From Hemibagrus wyckioides (Eukaryota; Chordata; Actinopteri; Siluriformes; Bagridae), in assembly GCF_019097595.1 (NCBI RefSeq), contig NC_080717.1, forward strand, positions 3,144,001 through 3,208,000: a stretch of DNA of 64,000 nt, given 5' to 3'. Below, piece after piece: positions 56,060-64,000 of the stretch. Position 1 is the first letter of the stretch; each line of letters begins with the position of its first letter. A program made the translations under genes and the position numbers. The notes beneath the pieces were generated by a model that was given only the letters and a program-made list of their open reading frames with translations, made no database searches and was not told the DNA's origin.

Positions 56060-56605
56060 TAGTCGTGGTGAAGGTGAATGAACGAGACGACGTTGATGAC
56101 AAGGTTGAAGATGGTCAGTGACTCGGCTGTTCGGACATCTAGGGGAAGTCCAATCCACCACCTCGGCAAGATGCTTCCCTGAGAGATGGTGGGTCCAGTC
56201 GAGCAGTGTTAGTGGATCTGAGGGAGCGTGGTCCAGTTCGAGGAGTAATAAGAGCTTTGAGGTCAGATGGTGCTGGTCCAATCTTGGCATTGTTGGCAAG
56301 CATCAGTGTTTTGAATCTGATTCACACAGCTACCGGAAGCCAGTGGAGGAGTGCAGCAGTGGGGTGGTGTGGGAGAACTTCAGCAGGTTGAAAACAAGTC
56401 AGCTGCATTTTGGATCATTTGCAGGGGACGAATTGCATTCAGAGGTAGAGAGTTGCAGTAGTCCAGTCTTGAAATGACCAGAGACTGAACAAACGCCTGA
56501 GTAGACTGTGTGGATAGGAAAGGCCGAATCCTGCTGATGTTGTACAGAAGAAACTGACATGAGTGTGTCACAGTAGCGACATGGGAGGAAAAGGACAGTT
56601 GATTT
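56060..56605 (-). mobile_element. Truncated LINE reverse transcriptase, antisense
   Basis: On the minus strand, 56571-56380 reads CQFLLYNISRIRPFLSTQ, then FVQSLVISRLDYCNSLPLNA and IRPLQMIQNAADL. This is the conserved C-terminal reverse-transcriptase region of a common fish CR1/L2-type LINE; the expected LLAGLPLNA is shortened to LPLNA. Bases 56060-56380 continue the coding region with several frame losses. This is a separate element from the LINE at 48.3 kb, since the protein differs and the strand is opposite. Confidence 0.7.
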
Positions 56606-57690
56606 TCATTTTCTGTTCTTCACTGTCAGGAGACATGGACGAGTGATAACTCACCATTTGTCTGTGCACATGCAGGTGATGATGAGATCGTATTGATCAG
56701 CGTGATGATTCACATGAGGTCACGTGATTAATGACATGCAGTCACACAGTGATCATAACTCTGTTGTCATTTCATTTCCAGTGCATTCATATGCATGGAT
56801 GTGAACATACAGACCACATGTTACTGCCTGCTACATACTTTAGATCATTTAATCATATGATTAAATAATTATAGTGTTGAAAACAATTTAAAATCTATTA
56901 ATTTATTATTAAAATCTTGAAAAAAAGTATTTTAAATCAGTATTTGTTACAAATAAATTTATTCATAAATACGTAATATAATATAAAAACAAATAACAAT
57001 ACTAATATGAATAATATATACATTTCTATATATAAAAATTATAATAATATATAATATAACAAATATAATAATAATAATAATTTAAGAATATAAATATAAA
57101 TATTTAACAATCAATTTTAAAAATAATTTTGCTTTAGCATTTTGAAATATACATTGTAAAATATAAAATTTAATATATATATATATATATATATTATATT
57201 TTCCTTAAATATAAAGTATAATGAATAGAATTTGGTATTTAAAAAAGCTTGAAATTAGGTCTGAGAATCGTATCAAGTGTAAAAAGTTAAAGCATTACAT
57301 TTAGAAATGATGTACATTCTCGTTGTGATTTTTTAAATATGTTATTTTATTATATTTTATATATTTTACACTAACTGTGATAGCTATGACTGATAGGACG
57401 TTAGCTAGACTTACCGAAATGACTCTAGCTTTATGGTGTGCCGAGTGTTCTTTACTTCCTCAAGTGTGCTTCATTTGAGCTGACTAATGCGACACCTTGC
57501 CTGAAACCCGAACGACTCCGACATTCTCTCTGAGGCCGACAAAATGGCAATTTATCCAATTACGGGAAGAAATTCAGGAAGTGGCAGAATTGGATTTGCG
57601 ACTACTTTATGCTGGTTCAGGTTCCTCAATCCTGCCTGCAGGTGTATGAGGCTAATGCGTGTCACCAGACGCTTTTCGCTACTGTAGTCT
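56606..57690. other. Unique then AT-rich sequence
   Basis: 56840-57240 is strongly AT-rich with (AT)n at 57174-57193. No gene recognised. Confidence 0.45.
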
Positions 57691-57907
57691 GAGTGTGTGT
57701 GTGTGTGTGCGTGTGTAGGGAAGGAGAAAAGCGTTGCTGATATCCTGCAGAAGTGCAGAAGTGTATGGACTCTCAGTGCAGCATCAGCAGGACGAATATG
57801 TGATACCAATTCAATTTACAGCACATATATCTGTTTGGATATTGCCTGGAACTCTTCATAAGCCTCTAATCCCTTATCGTATTCACTGGCATTACTGGCC
57901 TAGGCCA

Positions 57908-57939
<32 letters not shown>

Positions 57940-58022
57940 ACAGTCTGTCGTTCCTCATAGTGACTTTAATAGATCAAAACCAAAACCTCTTTTAAACACC
58001 TGAGTTTTATTTTTGCCTTAAC
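57691..58022. other. Unique sequence with (TG)n and (CA)n
   Basis: (TG)n at 57691-57716 and (CA)n at 57909-57945. No gene. Confidence 0.5.
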
Positions 58023-58317
58023 TCATGGTACTGAATTCTCGATTCTGATTGGACAAAAAGTTGATTTTATTCGTGTCCTTTTTATAGTAACAAATTAAAC
58101 AAGGACTTGTATGAAAGATCCTCAATATTAACTAAGACTAAGATTAATATAATAATTAAGGATTCAAAAACTCTTAATTAAAAAATAAAATATAACAAAA
58201 TAAAATAAAATAAAAGGTTATTTAATTTAATTTAAATAATAAAAATAAATAAATAAATAAATAAATACCTAATTATTGATACCATATCAACAATTATATG
58301 AGTATTTTTATTTTTTA

Positions 58318-58358
<41 letters not shown>

Positions 58359-58381
58359 TATATTTCATTTTTTATTGTATC

Positions 58382-58478
<97 letters not shown>

Positions 58479-59345
58479 AAATTTATCAATAATTATGAGT
58501 TTGAATTTTGTTTTATTAAATTCTTTTTTAATTAAATGAATACTTAAAGTAAATGTATTTTATTTTATTTTATTAAGGAAAATTTATTTAAGTAACGTTT
58601 AATATTTAATGTGTCACGTAAACATTGATATACAGTATACAACATGCAGTGAAATATAAACAAGGCCACGCCTCCAAGACTGTGCTTGTAAAAAAACTAC
58701 ATTTTAAGAATTCATTTTAAAAAGAGTAAAAAAGAAATAAGAAAAGGAAATAGAATTAAATGCAATATGTTACATGTTACATGTAGTAGCATGACGTGCG
58801 ATGTTGTGACATGTTCAGAAGGTGCAAACATTAGTGTTATATTTAATTTGATATCATTAATATTTAATTAAGAAGCAAGGAGTCTCCAGTGTCAGGCAGT
58901 AACACATTGCAGTTTTAAATTATTTTTTAATTAAATTAAATACATTTGTCTGTATTTTATTTTATTTTATTATTATTTTTTATTCCTTCAAGACTGTGCT
59001 TATAAATAAACTACATTTAAAAACAAATTTTAAAAAAGAATAAAAAGAAATAAGGAAATAGAATTAAATGCAATGCTACAACAGTTCAGAAGGTGCAAAA
59101 AATAGTATTATATTTAATTTGACATTAATATTTAATTAAGAAGGAAGGAGTCTCCAGTGTCAGTCAGTAACACGTTGCAGTTTCTTGGTAAGTTGAATAA
59201 TGCAGTTTTGTCTTATTAACTTCAGGTAAAAGAAGAGTAAAAAAAAAAGAAGTGCTATAAATGTAACTGATAACAGGAACTAAATCCGTTCCACAACATT
59301 ACATGTAACTATAAAGAGATAAAAAGTACCGCATGTTCGTTCTAC
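58023..59345 (+). mobile_element. Fragmented MITE with AT arrays and a 310-bp duplication
   Basis: The left motif GATTCTGATTGGACAAAAAG lies at 58040. GGAGTCTCCAGTGTCAGGCA is at 58877 and a near-copy at 59147. The right motif GTAACTATAAAGAGATAAAA is at 59305. The same left and right motifs bracket a 200-bp copy at 16.42 kb. Inside, 58672-58915 is duplicated at 58986-59185 (shared GACTGTGCTT, AATAGAATTAAATGCAAT and ATTTAATTAAGAAG words). (AAAT)n, (ATT)n at 58323-58359 and a pure (AT)n run of about 80 bp at 58384-58463 expand the middle. The reading as one expanded element is inference. Confidence 0.5.
58384..58463. repeat. (AT)n, about 40 units
   Basis: Uninterrupted AT run followed by poly-T. 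Flanked on the left by (ATT)n. Confidence 0.97.
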
Positions 59346-59639
59346 GATAAAAGTCAGCGTGCTTCCTGGTTAATTGCCACGATACAAGAAGAGTGAAAAT
59401 ACATTAATTGTATTTTTCAAAAGTGATTCATAAACCGGCGGTCACTCTGCTTCACGCTGTCATTCTGGACGTGGGATATTTTCCCACAGAAAGGAGGAGA
59501 TTATCGCCTTTTATTATTGTTCAGCAAATGTTGATTTGAAGTGCTGTGCTTTCAGAGGTCATTGCTAATCAGTGGATAATCACAATTAACGCTTGTAAAC
59601 AAGATGCAGTGCTCGTCTAGGGAAAGCACCACACACACA

Positions 59640-59680
<41 letters not shown>

Positions 59681-60194
59681 ACACACACAGAGCAACATGA
59701 CTTTTCAATAAGAGAGTCGTTTTAAATACTGAGAAGGATGAAAGGCAAGTACTGACTAGAATGTAGTGTGTGTGTGTGTGTTATTGATGTCCAGACTTTG
59801 TGTGAGGATCAATGCAAAGTGAGTTTGAGTGGCTAATGGAGATTACTGAAGGTGTGGCGCGGAACTTTTCAGGCCTCCCCGCTCTCCTGTGTGTATCGAT
59901 CCGCGACGGCACACAGACGTTTAAGAGTGACAAAGAGGCGTAGATTTCAAATAAAATACAAAAGATAAATCATAAAAAAATAAACATAGAGAGGACAAAG
60001 AAACTAAACATATAAAGACAGCGATCAAACACACACACACACAGAGAGAGAAAGAGAGAGAGAGCTTTGAGGTTTGCTAAAAATCGACCATTTAATCCAG
60101 TTATTTGTCTCTGACTCTCAGGTCAGTTTGTAATAAATGACACTGAAACACAACGCAAACGACAGCCATTAATCTGACAGAGTTAGAGCGAACA
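59346..60194. other. Unique sequence, candidate conserved noncoding DNA
   Basis: (CA)n at 59632-59687, (TG)n at 59765-59781 and (CA)n(GA)n at 60029-60063. The block 59430-59610 (CGGTCACTCTGCTTCACGCT, GGAGATTATCGCC, CAATTAACGCTTG) is balanced and repeat-free, a candidate conserved noncoding element. Confidence 0.4.
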
Positions 60195-63100
60195 TTGGCT
60201 TCCTAGCAAACAATACAACACCCCAATGTTAACTAACTTGCTAACCGCTTTACACAATTAAAAGACTAATATTAACTAGCTAACGAACTTGAGTACTTGT
60301 TCATGAAAGATGTTTCCTCAGAAATAGCAATGCTTGCTAGCAATCCTGCCTAATGTTAGCTCAGAGAAAGCTGCTAGCAATCCTGCATAACTGAAATCTA
60401 ATATTAGCAACTGTTACCTCAGAGATAACTAGCTTGCTAGCAATCCAGTATAATTAAATTCTAATGTTAGCATCTTTTTACGTTTTGTAATATTAACTAT
60501 CGAACAAACATGAGTGCTTGTTCATGAAAGATGTTTCCTCAGAGATAGCAATGCCTGCTAGCAATTCTGCCTAAATGAATCCTAATGTTAGCAACCAGTA
60601 CCTCAGAGAGAGGGGCTAGCAATACTGCATAATTGAAATCTAATATTAGCAACTGTTACCTCAGAAATAACTAGCTTGATAGCAATCCTCTAGAATTCAA
60701 TTCTTATGTAAGCATCTTTTTACCTTTTATAATATTATCTAGTTAACAAACATAAGTATGTGTTCATGAGAGATGTTTCCTCAGAGATGGCAATGCTTGC
60801 TAGCAATCCTGCCTAAATTAATTGTAATGTCAGCTCAGAGTGAGCTGCTAGAAATCCTGCATAATTTAAATGTAATATTAGCAACTGTTACCTCAGAGAT
60901 TACTAGCTTAATAGCAATTCTGTAAAAATCATTAGTGATGTTAACATCTGTTACCTCAGAGATAACTAGCTGGATAGCAATCCTGCATAATCCTTATGTT
61001 AGCAACTGTTACCTCAGCGATATCTAGCTTGCTGGCAATCCTGTATAATTTATTTCTAATGTTAGCATCTTTTACCTCAGTGATATCTAAATTACTAGCA
61101 ACCAATACCTCAGAGATAACTAGCTTGTTAGCAATCCTGTATAATGGCATACTAATATTAGCAACTGTTACCTCAGAAATAAGTATCTAGCTTCAATTCA
61201 ATCTAATTCAATTCTAAAGTTAGCATCTTTTACCTCAAATATATCTAAATTGTTGTAAATCCTGCATAATTCTAATCTAATGCTATCAACCAATACCCCA
61301 GAGGTAATCAGCTTGATAGTAACCCTGTATTATTCAATTCTAATTAAACATCTTTTTACCTTTTACAATATTAACTAGCTAACAAGCGTGAGTACTTGTT
61401 AATAAAAGATGTTTCCTCATAGGTCGCAATGCTTGCTAGCAATCCTGCCTAAATGAATCCTAATGTTAGCAACCAGTACCTCAGAAGAAGCTGCTAGCAA
61501 GCCCACATAATTTAAATCTGATATTAGTAACTGTTACCTCAGAGATAACTATCTATCTTGATAGCAATCCTGTGAAATCCTAATGTTAGCAACTGTTACC
61601 ACAATGATATCTAGCTTGCTATCAATCCTGTATAATTTAATTCTAATGATAGCATCTTTTACCTCAGTGATATCTAAATTGCTGTCAATCCTGCCTAATT
61701 CCATGGAAATGCTAGCAATCAATACATCCAAGATATCTAGCTTAATAGCAATTCTGCCTGATTCAGTCCTAATGTTGTCCAGTCCTCATTGGCAATCCTT
61801 CTTCATTCAGTCTAAATGTTAGAAATCAAACTAGCTTCTTGGCAATTCTATATAATTCAATTCTAATATTAACTGTAACCTCAAAAATAACTATCTTGCT
61901 CAATAGCAATCCTGTATAATTCAATCTAATGTTAGCATCTTTTACCTCAGTGATATCTAAATTGCTATCAATCCTGCCTATTTCAATCTTAATGCTAGCA
62001 ATGTGTGTGAGATAACTAGCTTGATAGCAATCCTGCCTAATTCAGTCCTAATGTTGGCAAATGTTGCCTCAGTGATATCTCAGAAGTAGCTATCTAGCTT
62101 GTTAGCAATTCTGCATAATACTAATGTTAGAAACTGTTACCTCAGCAGTATCTAACTTTTTAGCAGTCCTGTATAATTCACTCCTAATGTAAGCAACTGT
62201 TACCTCAGAAATAACTACACAGCTTGATAGCAGTGCTGCATAATTGTAATGTTAGTAACTGTTACCTCAGAGATAACTAGCTTGATTAGTGTCTTTTACC
62301 TCGTTTAGTGATATCTAAATTGCTATCAATACTGCCTAATTCAAGCTTAATGGTTGCAATCAATACCTCAGAGATAACTAGCTTGATATCAATCCAGCCT
62401 ATTTCAGTCCTAACGTTGCCAAATGTTGCCTCAGTGATATTTAACTCACTAGCATTTCTGCATAATTCAGTTTTAAGGTTAGCAATTGATTTCTCAGAGA
62501 TAACCAGATGGCTAGCTATCCTGTATAACTGTGTCCTAATGTTAAATGTTACCTCAGAAATAACTATCTAGCTTGTTAGCAATCCTGCATAATACTAATG
62601 TTGATATCTAGCTTTCTAGCAATCCTGTATAATTCAACCCTAATGTTAGCAACTGTTACCTCAGAGATAACTAGCTTGATTACCATCTTTTACCTTAGTG
62701 ATATCTAAATTGCTATCAAGCCTGCCTCATTCAATCTTAATGCTAGTAATCAATACCTCAAAAATAACTGTCTAGCTTGTTAGCAATCCTGCAAAATACT
62801 CATGTTAGAAACTTTTACCTCAGTGATATCTAGCTTGCTAGCAATTCTGTATAATTCAATCCTAATATTAGCGACTGTTACCTCTGATATAACTAGCCTG
62901 ATTTGCTTCTTTCACCTCAGTGATATCTAAATTGCTATCAATACTGCCTAATTCAAGCTTAATGGTAGCAATCGATACCTCAGAGATAACTAGCTTAAAA
63001 GCGGTCCTGCCTAATTTCAGTCCTAATGTTGGCAAATGTTGCCTCAGTGATATCTAACTCACTAGCAATCTTACATAATTCAGTTTAAGAGTAGCAATTG

Positions 63101-63424
63101 ATTTCTCAGAGATAACCAGATGGCTAGCTATCCTGTATAACTGTGTCCTAATGTTAAATGTTACCTCAAAAATAACTATCTAGCTTGTTAGCAATCCTGC
63201 ATAATACTCATGTTAGAAACTGTTACCTCAGTGACATCTAGCTTGCTAGCAATCCTGTATAATTCAGTCCTAACATTAGCAACTGTTACCTCTGAGATAA
63301 CTAGCTTGATTAGCATCTTTCATCTCAGTGATATCTAAATTGCTATCAATCCTGCCTAATTCAATCTTAATGCTAGCAATCGATACCTCAGAGATAACTA
63401 GCTTGCTAGCAATCCAGCCTTATA
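60195..63424. repeat. 3.2-kb diverged tandem array, about 60-bp units
   Basis: Roughly 50 related units read in three pieces: AATGTTAGCAACTGTTACC, then TCAGAGATAACTAGCTTG, then CTAGCAATCCTGCATAATTC. Unit lengths vary between about 45 and 70 bp. Higher-order copying shows at several scales. Text with TGTTTCCTCA recurs at 60311, 60532 and 60774 (221 and 242 bp). The block with AAGCTTAATGG recurs at 62343 and 62955 (612 bp). No long open frame or transposon ends. It is by far the longest non-microsatellite array in the window. Confidence 0.93.
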
Positions 63425-64000
63425 GTCATATTAAAACTGTGTATTTTCTAGAACTTGTTCTGATCTCATTTGTGCTCTTCTCGTGATGTTTATTTAGGTA
63501 TATTCTCTGATAAATTCTGGGTTCTTGCAGGAACAGGTGTAATTATATTTAATTATGTATTTGTATGGTATCGTGTGATGGCAGCCGGGTTGCATCAGAA
63601 CTAATTTGGGGATTTTACACAAATGAAGGTGGGTACTTAGGCTTGCAGTCTGAAGTGTTATAAATAATTTCTTATTGTTTATTCATTTATTTTTTCATCC
63701 ATACTTCAATATTATGTTTTATTCTGTCCAGGTTGGTGCCATATAATCCCAATTAAGTCCATTTCAAACGCCACTAAATGTTTAAAGAGGGTAAACAATT
63801 AGGCAGCTTGCTGTCGAATCAACAAAAACCCCTTAAAATGTTAAAGATAATTATGAATTATGGCAAATTTCACAGTGCTTAGTGATTTGCACTTGTCACT
63901 CACTTCTGATTGAGAGCGCATCACATGCTTGGGGGAGATAAAACTCGCGTAAAAACGTATTTACAAATGAATAGCCGAGTAAACATTTACAACCTGGCTT
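63425..64000. other. Unique sequence, candidate conserved noncoding DNA
   Basis: The stretch 63740-63830 (CCCAATTAAGTCCATTTCAA, AACAATTAGGCAGCTTG) is repeat-free with TAAT-type cores. No gene recognised before the window ends. Confidence 0.35.

Noticed and set aside
60195..63424. CRISPR-like or gene-cluster reading of the 60-63 kb array
   Set aside because: The whole unit diverges gradually with variable length. There are no fixed repeats, cas-like frames or long open frames.

Overview
This window looks like gene-poor nuclear DNA from a teleost fish, intergenic or from a very large intron. The evidence is the density of (CA)n, (GA)n, (AAAT)n and (GATA)n microsatellites, several Tc1/mariner lineages, a CR1/L2-type LINE ending in a short TTGAATT-type tail, a tRNA-derived SINE, and the fish repeat whose tail reads like GTCGCTCTGGATAA. 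An otophysan such as a catfish would fit, but I cannot prove that from the sequence. I found no convincing host protein-coding gene, tRNA, rRNA, CRISPR array or operon. The long open frames are either transposon proteins or frames that stay open because a tandem repeat has a period divisible by three.

Layout. 0-10 kb: AT-rich and purine-rich DNA, a LINE 3' end (1.1-1.45 kb), a 31-bp minisatellite with higher-order structure (1.8-3.06 kb), a 0.9-kb purine tract, an antisense Tc1 relic (5.2-5.6 kb), and a 36-bp minisatellite (6.77-7.28 kb). 10-24 kb: a three-copy 121-129-bp repeat, a duplicated segment holding a nested interspersed repeat (12.0-12.45 kb), a SINE with two tRNA-like boxes (12.5-12.9 kb), long (CT)n tracts, a MITE, a 490-bp pogo/Tigger-like element (19.3-19.8 kb), and a 21-bp minisatellite (22.1-22.8 kb). 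24-38 kb: mostly AT-rich, with old diverged tandem repeats, an (AAT)/(ATT) palindrome, a SINE and several relics. 38-47 kb: a second, oppositely oriented locus of the 36-bp minisatellite, then a 7-kb zone of GATA/TATC/TTTC arrays mixed with locally duplicated unique segments. Two Tc1/mariner elements with intact ends sit inside these arrays: DD34E at 40.1-41.3 kb and DD36E at 45.46-46.73 kb. 47.9-51.6 kb: a minisatellite split by a decayed 3.2-kb LINE. 52-60 kb: mostly unique DNA, a cluster of three relics at 55.5-56.6 kb, and a fragmented MITE region. 60.2-63.4 kb: a 3.2-kb diverged tandem array with roughly 60-bp units. 63.4-64 kb: unique.

How the parts work together: no host pathway is encoded here. 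The window records transposon insertion and tandem-repeat turnover. Both better-preserved DNA transposons use TA targets inside tetranucleotide arrays, and the LINE landed inside a minisatellite. Their coding regions are broken (deletions and frameshift in the DD34E copy, one nonsense codon in the DD36E copy, lost catalytic residues in the LINE), so none looks autonomous as read. The best leads are the DD36E copy with one stop codon, the shared 36-bp minisatellite family at two inverted loci, the 60-63 kb array, and the local duplication burst at 39.8-46.9 kb. I saw no clear new multi-gene biological system.
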